Origin: Rubellimicrobium arenae
Lineage (GTDB): Bacteria > Pseudomonadota > Alphaproteobacteria > Rhodobacterales > Rhodobacteraceae
DNA: 64,000 nucleotides
Direction: 5' to 3'
Assembly (NCBI RefSeq): GCF_017916275.1
Contig: NZ_JAFMST010000002.1
Span: 124,001 to 188,000 of the forward strand
The notes beneath the pieces are model-generated. The model was not told the origin of the DNA. It searched no databases and saw only the letters and a list, made by a program, of their open reading frames with translations. The position numbers and the translations under genes are program-made. Shown piece after piece: positions 43,159 to 51,818 of the stretch (position 1 is its first letter; each line of letters starts with the position of its first letter).

Positions 43159-44771
43159 GCCTCCGCCCGCAGGAACTCGCCCGCCCGCCACCCGACCAGG
43201 ATCGCGGGCGCGTTGGTGTTCCCGCCGGGCAGCGTCGGAAAGGCGCTGGCGTCGGCCACCCGCAGCCCCTCGACCCCGTGCACCCGAAGCCGCGCGTCCA
43301 CGACGCCCGTCGTGGCGTCCGGTCCCATCCGCGCCGTGCAGGAGGGGTGGTAGACCGTCCCCGACCGCGCGCGCAGGTCGTGGATCAGCGCCTCGTCGTC
43401 CTGCACCCCGGGGCCGGGGCGAAGCTCTTCCTCGGCCACCTCGGCGAAGGGCGCCTGCGCCGCGATCCGCCGCAGCACCTTCACCGCGGCCAGCATCTCG
43501 CGGATGTCGGACTCGGTGCCATAGGCGTTGGCGACGATGCGGGGCGGGGCAAAGGGGTCGGGCGACCGCAGCGTGATCTCGCCCCGGCTGGTCGGGCGGC
43601 AGTTCGACAGCCCCAGCGACATCCCCGGAAAGGGATCGGGGTTCAGCACGGGCCGTTCCCCCTCGCGCGGGATGAGCGTGCTGAACGCCTGCATGTAGAG
43701 CTGCATGTTGGGCCGGCTCAGCCCCGGGTCGGTGCGGAAGAATCCGCCGCCGTGGTTGATCGACAGCGACAGCGGCCCCCGCCCCGTGGTGATCCACCGC
43801 GCGCCGGCCAATGCCTTGCCCCACCAGGGCCGCAGGACGTCGTTGAAGGTGGGCTGCCTCATCCGCCAGGTGTAGTTGATGCCCTGATGGTCGCTCAGGT
43901 GCCGCCCGACATTCGGGTTGTGCATGACCACCGGAAGGCCCAGCGCCTGCAGGGCCGCCCCGTCGCCGACGCCGGACAGCATGAGGATCTGCGGCGTCCC
44001 GATCGCGCCCGCCGACAGCACCACCTCGCGCCCGGCCCGCAGGGCGATGCGCCGCCCGCCCCGCTCGACCTCGACGCCGACCGCGCGGCGGCCTTCGAAC
44101 AGGACGCGCGTCGCATGCGCCCCGGTCATGACCTCGACCCGCCCCCGCGCCCGCGCCGGCCGCAGGAAGGCGCGCGCCGCGCTGTTCCGCCGCCCGCCCC
44201 GGATCGTCATCTGGTACAGGCCCGCGCCCTCCATCCGGGCGCCGTTGAAATCCGGGTTGAACGGCAGCCCGGCCAATTCGCAGGCCGCCAGGGCGCGGTG
44301 GATCAGCGGATGCACGTCCCGCGTGCCCGCGCCCACATGCAGCGGCCCGCCGGTGCCGCGCCAGTCGTCCGCGCCGGCCTCGTTGTCCTCCAGCGCCTTG
44401 AAGGCGGGCAGCACGTCGCGCCACCCCCAGCCCGGGTTCCCGGCGGCCTCCCAGTCGTCGTAGTCGCCGTGATGCCCCCGGATCCAGACCATCGCGTTGA
44501 TCGAGGACGACCCGCCGACGATCTTGCCGCGCGGCCAGTGGTCCGCGACGCCGTTCAGCCCCGGGTCGGGCTCGGTCCGGTACATCCAGTTGACGCGGGC
44601 GTCGTAGAACAGCTTCCCGTAGCCCAGGGGCATATGGACAAAGAGCCGCCGGTCATGCCCCCCCGCCTCGATCACGAGCACCCGCCGCCGCGGGTCCTCC
44701 GAAAGCCGGTAGGCCAGCGCGCAGCCCGCCGAGCCCGCGCCAACGATGATGGTGTCCCAGGTGCCGTCCAT
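43155..44771 (-). CDS. GMC-family FAD-dependent oxidoreductase (choline dehydrogenase-like)
   Basis: A 538-residue flavoprotein. The FAD-binding motif DTIIVGAGSAGCALAYRL starts at about residue 6. The GMC signatures WPRGKIVGGSSSINAMVWIRG and GAIGTPQILMLSGVG follow. The active-site pair appears as His in TVYHPSCTARMG and Asn in GGNTNAPAI. It resembles BetA and alkan-ol dehydrogenases. The absence of betB or betI beside it leaves the substrate open. Confidence 0.92.
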   Translation of the reverse strand: MDGTWDTIIVGAGSAGCALAYRLSEDPRRRVLVIEAGGHDRRLFVHMPLGYGKLFYDARVNWMYRTEPDPGLNGVADHWPRGKIVGGSSSINAMVWIRGHHGDYDDWEAAGNPGWGWRDVLPAFKALEDNEAGADDWRGTGGPLHVGAGTRDVHPLIHRALAACELAGLPFNPDFNGARMEGAGLYQMTIRGGRRNSAARAFLRPARARGRVEVMTGAHATRVLFEGRRAVGVEVERGGRRIALRAGREVVLSAGAIGTPQILMLSGVGDGAALQALGLPVVMHNPNVGRHLSDHQGINYTWRMRQPTFNDVLRPWWGKALAGARWITTGRGPLSLSINHGGGFFRTDPGLSRPNMQLYMQAFSTLIPREGERPVLNPDPFPGMSLGLSNCRPTSRGEITLRSPDPFAPPRIVANAYGTESDIREMLAAVKVLRRIAAQAPFAEVAEEELRPGPGVQDDEALIHDLRARSGTVYHPSCTARMGPDATTGVVDARLRVHGVEGLRVADASAFPTLPGGNTNAPAILVGWRAGEFLRAEA

Positions 44772-44938
44772 GCCGCTGCCTAGCGCCGCCCGGACCGGGA
44801 CGGAGCGACGGAGGCGACGCCCCGTGTCGTTTGTGATCCAGGGGCCGGACCCTCTGCCGTCGTGCGGGATCGGACTGCGCCCTTCCCACCCGGCCTCGGC
44901 GTCGCTACCTCATCCCCGACCCATCCGAAGGACCCAAG

Positions 44939-45517
44939 ATGCCCGAAAAGAACCCCGCCGCGCTCGACTTCCTGCTGTCGCGCCGCTCGCGCCCCGCGCG
45001 GACCCTGGGCCTCCCCATCCCCTCGCCCGAGGAGGTGACGCAGCTCCTCGCCGCCGCGACCCGCGTGCCCGACCACGGCAAGCTCGAGCCCTGGCGCTTC
45101 CTGGTCCTCACCCGGCCGGCGACCGACCGCCTGGCCCGGCTGGTCGAGGCGCGCGGCCCCGCCCTGGGCATCGAGCCCGACAAGATCGCCAAGTCCGCCT
45201 CCCAGTATTCCATGGCCGACCTCGCCATCGTCGTGATCCAGGTGCCCCGGCCCACCGAGAAGGTGCCGCTGATCGAGCAAACCTACTCCGCCGGGGCCGT
45301 CTGCCTGGGCCTCCTCAACGCCGCGACCGCGGCGGGCTACGGGGCGAACTGGCTCACCGGCTGGCCCACCTACGACGAAACCTTCGTGCGCGACGGCCTG
45401 GGCCTCGCCCCCGGCGAAACCGTCGCCGGCCTCATCCACATCGGCACCCCCACCATGGAGGCGCCCGACCGGCCGCGCCCCGACCTGGGCCGGCTCGTGA
45501 CCTGGGTCCGGTCGTGA
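44939..45517 (+). CDS. Nitroreductase family protein (YdjA type)
   Basis: A 192-residue FMN-dependent oxidoreductase of the short YdjA-like type. It contains LLSRRSRPAR (FMN phosphate contact), ATRVPDHGKLEPWRFLVL and GYGANWLTGWP. These enzymes reduce nitro compounds or quinones with NAD(P)H; the natural substrate is unknown. The following gene begins with a GTG overlapping its stop (GTGA), which implies co-translation. Confidence 0.9.
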   Translation: MPEKNPAALDFLLSRRSRPARTLGLPIPSPEEVTQLLAAATRVPDHGKLEPWRFLVLTRPATDRLARLVEARGPALGIEPDKIAKSASQYSMADLAIVVIQVPRPTEKVPLIEQTYSAGAVCLGLLNAATAAGYGANWLTGWPTYDETFVRDGLGLAPGETVAGLIHIGTPTMEAPDRPRPDLGRLVTWVRS

Positions 45518-46200
45518 TCCGGGACATCTCGCTCGCGCTCGCGCAGATGGGGGACCCGCGCTTCCAGCGGGTCGTCTGGCGGGGCGTGGGGCTGGCGGTG
45601 CTGCTGCTGGCCGCCCTGTCGGGGGGGCTTCTCTGGCTGCTCCAGTGGCTCCTGCCCGACGACGTGGCCCTGCCCTGGATCGGCGACGTGACCTGGCTCG
45701 ACGACCTCGCCGGATGGACGCTCGTGCCGGTGCTGCTGGTCCTGTCGGTGGTCCTGATGGTCCCGGTCGCCTCGGCGATGACCTCGCTCTTCCTCGACGA
45801 GGTGGCCGAGGCCGTGGAGGACCGGCACTACCCCGGCCTGCCCCGCGTCCGGCCGCAGGGCTGGGGCGAGGCGCTGCGCGAATCGCTCGGCGCCTTCGGC
45901 GTGGTGCTCCTGGCCAATGCCGTGGCCCTGATCGCCTACCTCGTGCTCGCGCCCTTCGCGCCGCTGATCTTCATCGCGCTGAACGGCTTCCTGCTCGGGC
46001 GCGAGTACTTCCAGGTCGCCGCGCTCCGCCGCGAAGGCGCCGAGGGCGCCAGGCGGATGCTGCGGGCCAACCGCGGACGGATCTGGCTGGCCGGATGCCT
46101 CATGGCGATCCCGCTCTTCGTGCCGATCCTGAACCTGATCGTGCCGCCCCTAGGCGCGGCGGCCTTCACCCACCTCTACCACCGCCTCAAGAGGCGCTAG
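45514..46200 (+). CDS. EI24/CysZ-like integral membrane protein
   Basis: A 228-residue protein with four hydrophobic segments and the EI24 pattern: SLALAQMGDPRFQ at the N-terminus, a loop with FLDEVAEAVEDRHYPGLP, and LNGFLLGREYFQVAALRR near the end. CysZ of E. coli imports sulfate, but many EI24 proteins have no known function. The start is GTG, overlapping the nitroreductase stop. It converges with the DUF1467 gene. Confidence 0.85.
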   Translation: MIRDISLALAQMGDPRFQRVVWRGVGLAVLLLAALSGGLLWLLQWLLPDDVALPWIGDVTWLDDLAGWTLVPVLLVLSVVLMVPVASAMTSLFLDEVAEAVEDRHYPGLPRVRPQGWGEALRESLGAFGVVLLANAVALIAYLVLAPFAPLIFIALNGFLLGREYFQVAALRREGAEGARRMLRANRGRIWLAGCLMAIPLFVPILNLIVPPLGAAAFTHLYHRLKRR

Positions 46201-46478
46201 TTCACCTGCTCGGGGTCCATGCGGCCGAACCAGTCCAGGTCGCGGACGCCCCAGGGCCCCCAGATCAGCATGGCCGACAGCCCGGCCCAGATGACGACGG
46301 CCCAGATCGTGGTGATCCGCATCTTGCGCCCCAGGTCGAATTCGTGCGGCGAGGAGGCGTGCGTGCCGGGCACGATCTGCCCCGCATCGCCCTGCGTGAC
46401 GTTGCCGAGCGGCAGCACGATGAAGAACACCATGAACCAGGTGACGGCAAACAGGACGATGGCGCCGGTGATGCTCAT
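46197..46478 (-). CDS. DUF1467 family membrane protein
   Basis: A 93-residue protein with two hydrophobic segments (about 4-24 and 54-75) and the conserved TWFMVFFIVLPLGNVTQGDAG motif with its GTHASSP loop. It belongs to DUF1467, which in Rhodobacterales I know next to methylmalonyl-CoA epimerase, as here. Function unknown. The ATG starting MSITG was chosen with GAGG upstream. Confidence 0.88.
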   Translation of the reverse strand: MSITGAIVLFAVTWFMVFFIVLPLGNVTQGDAGQIVPGTHASSPHEFDLGRKMRITTIWAVVIWAGLSAMLIWGPWGVRDLDWFGRMDPEQVN

Positions 46479-46587
46479 GGAAACCTCGCTGAGACCACGC
46501 CGCACATACGCGTTCCGCCCGCCGGGGCCAAGGCGCGACGGTGCCGCAGGCCCTCCACTTCGGGCCCGCTACCCCAGACCCGCCGCC

Positions 46588-46992
46588 TCAGGCCTGCTCG
46601 AGCTCGACCAGCGTGCCGTTGAAGTCCTTGGGATGCAGGAACAGGACCGGCTTGCCATGCGCCCCGATCCGGGGCTCCCCTCCGCCCAGCACGCGCGCGC
46701 CGGTGGCCAGCAGGCGATCCCGCGCGGCCAGGAGGTCCTCGACCTCGTAGCAGATGTGGTGGATGCCCCCGGCGGCGTTCTTCACGAGGAACCCGTCGAC
46801 CGGGCTCCCCTCGCCCAGGGGCTCCAGCAGCTCCACCTTGGTGTTGGGCAGCGTCACGAAGACCACCCGGACCCCGTGCTCGGGCAGGTCCTGCGGCGGC
46901 CCGACCTCGGCCCCCAGGGCGTCGCGGTAGCGGGCCACGGCCTCCGCGAGGTCGGGCACCACGATCGCCACATGATTCAGTCGTCCGATCAT
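46588..46992 (-). CDS. mce: Methylmalonyl-CoA epimerase
   Basis: A 134-residue glyoxalase-fold (VOC) enzyme that interconverts (R)- and (S)-methylmalonyl-CoA. MIGRLNHVAIVVPDL has the first metal His, and GGIHHICYEVEDL and VELLEPLGEGSP are family motifs. The ending NGTLVELEQ holds a metal Glu. It works in propionate assimilation and in the ethylmalonyl-CoA route. meaB lies 28 kb away. It precedes DUF1467 on the same strand. Confidence 0.94.
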   Translation of the reverse strand: MIGRLNHVAIVVPDLAEAVARYRDALGAEVGPPQDLPEHGVRVVFVTLPNTKVELLEPLGEGSPVDGFLVKNAAGGIHHICYEVEDLLAARDRLLATGARVLGGGEPRIGAHGKPVLFLHPKDFNGTLVELEQA

Positions 46993-47038
46993 GGCCCGAT
47001 TTCGTCCCAGGCCCGCGCCAAAGGCAAGCCGCTTGTGA

Positions 47039-47053
47039 TTAACCGGACATTCA
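47039..47053 (+). promoter_or_regulatory. CtrA-like half-site upstream of the orphan response regulator
   Basis: TTAA-CCGGACA-TTCA differs at one base from the CtrA consensus TTAA-N7-TTAA and lies about 50 bases before the start codon. A single degenerate site in an AT-poor genome is weak evidence. Confidence 0.3.
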
Positions 47054-47100
47054 CCACGAGCGGCGAAAACCGACGAAAGGATAGACAAGGACGATTCGCC

Positions 47101-47790
47101 ATGGGCAGCCTGGACGATTTCCGGCCCTACCGCATTCCCCCGGCCGACCAGCCCCTGGCCGGCCGCACCCTCCTCCTGGTCGAGGACAGCCGCCTCGCCT
47201 CCGAGGCGATCCGCCTGCTCTGCCGCCAGTCGGGCGGCCGCCTCCGCCGCGCCGACAGCCTCGCCACCGCCGAACGCCACCTGCGGGGCTACCGGCCCGA
47301 CGTTGCGGTGGTGGACCTCCACCTGCCCGACGGCTCGGGCCTCGACCTGATCCGCCGGCTGGACCAGGCCCGCCCCCGCATCGACGTCCTCCTGGGGCTG
47401 AGCGGGGAGTCCGGCCTGGCCGAGGCCGCCCTGCGCGCCGGGGCCGACGGCTTCCTCCCCAAGCCCGTCGGCCTCGCCGCCTTCCAGGCCATGGTCCTGT
47501 CCCGCCTGCCCGCGGACTGCCAGCCCGGCGCGCGGCGGGCCGTGCCGGCCAGCGATCCGCCCCCCGACCCGACCGCCCTGCGGGAGGATCTCGCCCACGC
47601 CGCCCACCTCCTCGCGCAGGAGGAGCCGCCGCTCGACTACGTCACGCGCTTCCTGGGCGGGGTGGCCCGCGGCGCCGGGGATCGCATCCTGGCCAATGCC
47701 GCGCGGGCGGCGCATCGGGGCGAGGGCTCGGCAGTGGCCCCCCTGCTCCGCCTCGTGCGGGACCGCCTGGGCGACGGCCCGGCGCTCTAG
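47101..47790 (+). CDS. Orphan response regulator with C-terminal helical domain
   Basis: A 229-residue protein with an intact N-terminal receiver domain: acidic pair Glu28-Asp29, acceptor Asp72 in VAVVDLHLPD, Ser101 and Lys121 in LPKPVG. The last about 80 residues are Ala/Leu-rich and probably helical, with no DNA-binding or GGDEF motif. Output is therefore likely by protein contact. No kinase gene is adjacent. AAGGAC is upstream of the ATG. The open frame extends far upstream, but only from this start does the sequence look like a protein family. Confidence 0.85.
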   Translation: MGSLDDFRPYRIPPADQPLAGRTLLLVEDSRLASEAIRLLCRQSGGRLRRADSLATAERHLRGYRPDVAVVDLHLPDGSGLDLIRRLDQARPRIDVLLGLSGESGLAEAALRAGADGFLPKPVGLAAFQAMVLSRLPADCQPGARRAVPASDPPPDPTALREDLAHAAHLLAQEEPPLDYVTRFLGGVARGAGDRILANAARAAHRGEGSAVAPLLRLVRDRLGDGPAL

Positions 47791-48500
47791 CCCTGCACCG
47801 GGTCCCGGGCCGCCAGCAGCGGCGCGGTCAGGGACGAGAGCGCCACCCGCTGCCGCCCCTCGGCGTCGAAGTTCGCCGGATCGAGCCAGGCTCCGAACGC
47901 CGCCTTCAGCGCCGGCCATTCCTTGTCGATGGCGGCGAACCAGGCGGTGTCCCGGTTGCGCCCCCGCACCACCGTCGCCTGCCGGAAGATTCCTTCATGG
48001 GACAGCCCCAGCCGCTGCGCCGCGCGGCGCGAGGGCAGGTTCAGCGCATCGCACTTCCATTCGTAGCGGCGGTAGCCCGCATCGAAGGCCCAGCCCATCA
48101 TCAGCACCATGGCCTCGGTCGCGGCGGGCGTCCGTTGCAGCGCGGGCGACAGGTTGATGTGGCCCACCTCGATGGACCCGGCCTCGGGCGTGATCCGCAG
48201 ATAGCTCGCCACGCCGGACGCCCGCCCGGTGTCGAGGTCGCGGATGACATAGAAGAACGGGTCGGGCCGCCCGGCCATCCCCTCGGCCCAGGCCTGCCAC
48301 TCCTCCTCCTGGGCAAAGGGGCCATAGGGCAGGTAGTTCCAGATCGCGTCCGACGCGCGGTTGGCCGCATGGACCTGATGGGCGTGCCGGGCCGGGTCCA
48401 GCCGCTCGAGCCGAACCCAGTGCCCGTCCATCACCTCCGGCCCGGGCCGGGGCGGCGGCGTCCAGTCGGGGACGGGGTCACCGAAACGGGGCTGGTCCAT
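47787..48500 (-). CDS. GNAT family N-acetyltransferase (RimJ/RimL type)
   Basis: A 237-residue acetyl-CoA-dependent transferase. The sequence follows the RimL-like pattern: HWVRLERLDPARHA, FYVIRDLDTGRASGVASYL, IEVGHINLSPALQRTPAATEAM and [16 protein letters not shown]. The acceptor is unknown; many of this long subgroup acetylate small molecules or protein N-termini. Its stop overlaps that of the response regulator on the other strand. Confidence 0.9.
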   Translation of the reverse strand: MDQPRFGDPVPDWTPPPRPGPEVMDGHWVRLERLDPARHAHQVHAANRASDAIWNYLPYGPFAQEEEWQAWAEGMAGRPDPFFYVIRDLDTGRASGVASYLRITPEAGSIEVGHINLSPALQRTPAATEAMVLMMGWAFDAGYRRYEWKCDALNLPSRRAAQRLGLSHEGIFRQATVVRGRNRDTAWFAAIDKEWPALKAAFGAWLDPANFDAEGRQRVALSSLTAPLLAARDPVQG

Positions 48501-48711
48501 GGGGTCTCCTTGCGTTGCGGCGCAACCCTCGCCCGCCGACCGGCCCTCCGCAAGGGCGCGCTCCGTCCCGTCGCCGCCCCGAGGGGCCGCCCGGACCCTC
48601 GGCCCCGTCCGTCCAGGGGCAGGCCGGTCGACAGGTCCCGCGTCCCGGTCTATCCTTGGCCCACCGCGCGTCCCCGGCCCCGCGCCGGCGCCGCCCTACG
48701 GAGGCAGGCCC

Positions 48712-48987
48712 ATGACCCCCCATCTTCGCTGGCGCGTCCTTCCCTGGGCCGGCGCCGCCCTTCTCCTCCTCGTCCCGGCCCTCGCCATGCGCGTCACCGA
48801 CGAGGTCGCCTGGGGGCCCGAGGATTTCCTGGCCCTGGGGCTCCTTCTCGCCCTGGGCTGCGGCGCCTGGGAAATCGCCACGCGACGCCCGTCCCGGCGC
48901 GCCGTCGCCGCGCTCGTGATCCTGGGGGCGGTCCTTTATGTCTGGGCCGAACTGGCGGTGGGCGTCCTGACCGGCCTGGGCTCCTGA
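48712..48987 (+). CDS. Small three-helix membrane protein
   Basis: A 91-residue protein with three hydrophobic stretches (about 11-27, 38-54 and 66-86) joined by short charged loops (RVTDEVAWGPEDF; TRRPSRRA). GGAGG stands seven bases before the ATG, and codon use is typical. I recognise it as a kind of conserved hypothetical membrane protein, without a function. Confidence 0.72.
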   Translation: MTPHLRWRVLPWAGAALLLLVPALAMRVTDEVAWGPEDFLALGLLLALGCGAWEIATRRPSRRAVAALVILGAVLYVWAELAVGVLTGLGS

Positions 48988-49368
48988 CGCCCCGTTGATT
49001 CGCGCGGCCCGCCGGTCGCCGCGCCGGTTTCCCGCAGGCCCGCGCAACGCCCCGCGCCGGCCCCCCGCCGCCCTTGGCCCCATGAACCAGGGGGCCGTTG
49101 CGCGAACCGCGGCTCCAGCGTTCCCAGCCCTCGGACTCCGTTAATCCGTCCGCGCGATCCTGCCGGGGATCGGCCGTCCCACGCGGCCCCGACCGGACCC
49201 GAGGCCCAGCCCATGACCACCTGCGACGACCCCATCGAATGGATGCACGCCTATGGCTGCGACGACGGCTTCCTTGCCGTCGTCCGCCTCAACGCCAGCC
49301 GCACCCGGCAGCGAAACGCCCCCTGGCGCAGGCTTCTCGACCCGGAGCTTCGCCGGGCCTGGGACCGC
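48988..49368. other. 381-bp gap with one unresolved small reading frame
   Basis: The gap separates the small membrane protein from the 3' end of aspS. It holds a plus-strand frame from ATG 49213 (MTTCDDPIEWMHAYGC) with coding-like third positions and GAGG nine bases upstream. That frame has no stop before aspS and continues open on the antisense strand; a stop at 49383 exists only in the next frame. It could be a frameshifted or truncated gene, or chance. Nothing else was recognised here. Confidence 0.35.
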
Positions 49369-51150
49369 CTACTTGGCCTCGGTGACGACCCGGAGCCCGA
49401 GCTCGCGCAGCTGCGCGGGCGTGGGCTCGCTGGGTGCGCCCATGAGGAGGTCCTCGGCCCGCTGGTTCATCGGGAACAGGATGACCTCGCGGATGTTCTG
49501 CTCGTCGGCGAGCAGCATGACCATCCGGTCGATGCCCGCCGCGCAGCCGCCGTGCGGGGGCGCGCCATAGCGGAAGGCGTTGACCATGCCGCCGAACCGC
49601 TTCTCGACTTCCGAATTGGGATAGCCCGCGATCTCGAAGGCCTTGAACATGATGTCCGGCCGGTGGTTGCGGATCCCGCCCGAGATCAGCTCGTAGCCGT
49701 TGCAGGCCAGGTCGTACTGGTAGGCCACGACCTCCAGCGGATCGCCCTCCAGCGCCTCGAGGCCCCCCTGCGGCATCGAGAACGGGTTGTGCGAGAAGTC
49801 GATCTTCCCGTCGTCGGTCTTCTCGTACATCGGGAAATCGACGATCCAGCAGAAGGCGAAGCGGTCCTTGTCGGTCAGCCCCAGCTCCTCGCCGATGACG
49901 GTCCGCGCCCGCCCGGCGATCTTCTCGAAGGTCTCGGGCTTGCCGCCCAGGAAGAAGGCCGCGTCGCCAAGCCCCAGGCCCAGCTGCGTGCGGATCGCCT
50001 CGGTCCGCTCGGGCCCCAGCGCCTTGGCCACGGGACCGGCGGCTTCCATGCCCGCGCCACCCTCGGCCTCGCGCCAGAAGATGTAGCCCATCCCCGGCAG
50101 CCCTTCCTTCTGCGCCCAGGCGTTCATGCGGTCGGCGAACTTGCGCGACCCGCCCTTGGGCGCGGGAATGGCGCGGACCTGCGTTCCCTCCTGCTCGAGG
50201 AGCTTGGCGAAGATCCCAAAGCCGCCGCCGGCGAAGTGCTCGCTCACGACCTGCATCTTGATCGGGTTCCGCAGGTCGGGCTTGTCGGTGCCGTACCAGA
50301 GCGCGGCGTCGCGGTAGGAGATCAGCGGCCAGTCGGCATCGACCTTGCGGCCCCCGCCGAACTCCTCGAACACGCCCTTGATAACCGGCTGGACCGTCGC
50401 GAAGACGTCCTCCTGCGTCACGAACGACATCTCCAGGTCGAGCTGGTAGAAGTCGGTGGGGCTGCGGTCGGCCCGCGGGTCCTCGTCGCGGAAGCAGGGC
50501 GCGATCTGGAAATAACGGTCGAAGCCCGACACCATGAGCAGCTGCTTGAACTGCTGTGGCGCCTGGGGCAGCGCGTAGAACTTGCCGGGATGGAGGCGGC
50601 TCGGCACGAGGAAGTCGCGCGCCCCCTCGGGCGAGGAGGCCGTGATGATCGGCGTCTGGTATTCGCGGAAGTTCTGGTCCCACATCCGCTGGCGGAGGCT
50701 GCGGACGACGTCGCTCCGCAGCGTCATCTTGCGCTGCATCTGCTCGCGCCGCAGGTCGAGGAAGCGGTAGCGGAGCCGCGTCTCCTCCGGGTATTCCTGG
50801 TCGCCGAAGACCTGGAGCGGCAGTTCGCCCGCCGGGCCCAGCACCTCGACCTCGCGGATGAAGACCTCGACCTCGCCGGTGGGGATCTTGGGGTTCACCA
50901 GCCCGGCGTCCCGCGCCTTGACCGTGCCGTCGATGCGGATGCACCACTCGGACCGCAGCTTCTCCACGTCCTTGAAGGCCGGGGAGTCGGGGTCCGCGAG
51001 GCACTGGGTCACGCCGTAATGGTCCCGCAGGTCCACGAACAGGATGCCGCCATGGTCGCGGACGCGGTGGACCCAGCCGGCCAGCCGCACGGTCTGTCCG
51101 ACATCGGAGGCGCGCAGGTCGGCGCAGGTTTGGGTGCGGTAGCGGTGCAT
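49369..51150 (-). CDS. aspS: Aspartyl-tRNA synthetase (probably non-discriminating)
   Basis: Class IIb synthetase, 593 residues. The OB-fold anticodon domain is followed by the catalytic core with [10 protein letters not shown] (about 220-229), a GAD insertion domain and the C-terminal [15 protein letters not shown] motif 3. [10 protein letters not shown] near residues 26-35 has His28 where discriminating bacterial AspRS has a different residue. In Pseudomonas and Chlamydia such a His goes with enzymes that also charge tRNA-Asn for GatCAB. The ATG was chosen for GGAGG upstream; an extension of 11 codons is unsupported. Confidence 0.96.
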   Translation of the reverse strand: MHRYRTQTCADLRASDVGQTVRLAGWVHRVRDHGGILFVDLRDHYGVTQCLADPDSPAFKDVEKLRSEWCIRIDGTVKARDAGLVNPKIPTGEVEVFIREVEVLGPAGELPLQVFGDQEYPEETRLRYRFLDLRREQMQRKMTLRSDVVRSLRQRMWDQNFREYQTPIITASSPEGARDFLVPSRLHPGKFYALPQAPQQFKQLLMVSGFDRYFQIAPCFRDEDPRADRSPTDFYQLDLEMSFVTQEDVFATVQPVIKGVFEEFGGGRKVDADWPLISYRDAALWYGTDKPDLRNPIKMQVVSEHFAGGGFGIFAKLLEQEGTQVRAIPAPKGGSRKFADRMNAWAQKEGLPGMGYIFWREAEGGAGMEAAGPVAKALGPERTEAIRTQLGLGLGDAAFFLGGKPETFEKIAGRARTVIGEELGLTDKDRFAFCWIVDFPMYEKTDDGKIDFSHNPFSMPQGGLEALEGDPLEVVAYQYDLACNGYELISGGIRNHRPDIMFKAFEIAGYPNSEVEKRFGGMVNAFRYGAPPHGGCAAGIDRMVMLLADEQNIREVILFPMNQRAEDLLMGAPSEPTPAQLRELGLRVVTEAK

Positions 51151-51215
51151 GGGCGGTCCTCCGGAACGGTCGGGCCGATCCATCGCAAAGGGCCGGGGAA
51201 GTCAAGCGGCGCGGG

Positions 51216-51818
51216 TCACGCGGCCATCTCCGCCGGGACGATCCCCCGCAGGGCATTGCCGACGGCCAGCCGCACCCGGGGCAGGTCGGCGACCGCCAGC
51301 ACCTCCTCCTGGGCGCCCTGCTCCAGCATTTCCTCGCGCAGGATGCCCGGCAGGCACCCCGAGCCAAGTGGCGGGGTGCGCCAGCCCTCGCCCCGGTCGA
51401 AGAACAGGTTGGTGATGGTGCCCTCGCAGACCTCCCCCCGCTCGTTGGCGAAGATCCATTCGTCGATCCCGGGTGGAAGGGCGGCGCGCGCGCGGTCGTA
51501 CAGGGCCCTGTTCGTGGTCTTGTGCCCGAGCCAGGGGTCCGCCGAGTCGAGCCGTTCGGGATGGAGCGCCACGCGCCAGAGCGGCGCCGGGGCGGGCAGC
51601 GGTCCTTCGGTGACGGCGAACCGCCCCGAGGGCGCCAGCGTCAGCCGCATCCGCGCGGGCGCGGTCCGCCCCTCCCGCAACGCCGCTTCGGCCGCGTCCC
51701 TGTCGAACGGCCAGCCCAGCGCGGCGGCCGAGCGGCCCATCCGCCCCAGGTGCCGCGCCTCCCGCACGGGTGCCGTCCCGTCCCAGGCAAGGGTCTCGAT
51801 GAGGAGAAGGTCAGCCAT
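51216..51818 (-). CDS. pabC: Class IV aminotransferase-fold enzyme, aminodeoxychorismate lyase-like
   Basis: A 200-residue PLP enzyme, shorter than the roughly 270 of E. coli PabC. The PLP lysine is Lys100 in GHKTTNR. WIFANERGEVCEGTITNLFF holds the conserved Glu/Thr block, and GCLPGILREEML the C-terminal substrate contact. It would release pyruvate from aminodeoxychorismate to give p-aminobenzoate for folate. The 8-base overlap with the end of pabB supports this. The short form is common in Rhodobacterales. Confidence 0.88.
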   Translation of the reverse strand: MADLLLIETLAWDGTAPVREARHLGRMGRSAAALGWPFDRDAAEAALREGRTAPARMRLTLAPSGRFAVTEGPLPAPAPLWRVALHPERLDSADPWLGHKTTNRALYDRARAALPPGIDEWIFANERGEVCEGTITNLFFDRGEGWRTPPLGSGCLPGILREEMLEQGAQEEVLAVADLPRVRLAVGNALRGIVPAEMAA

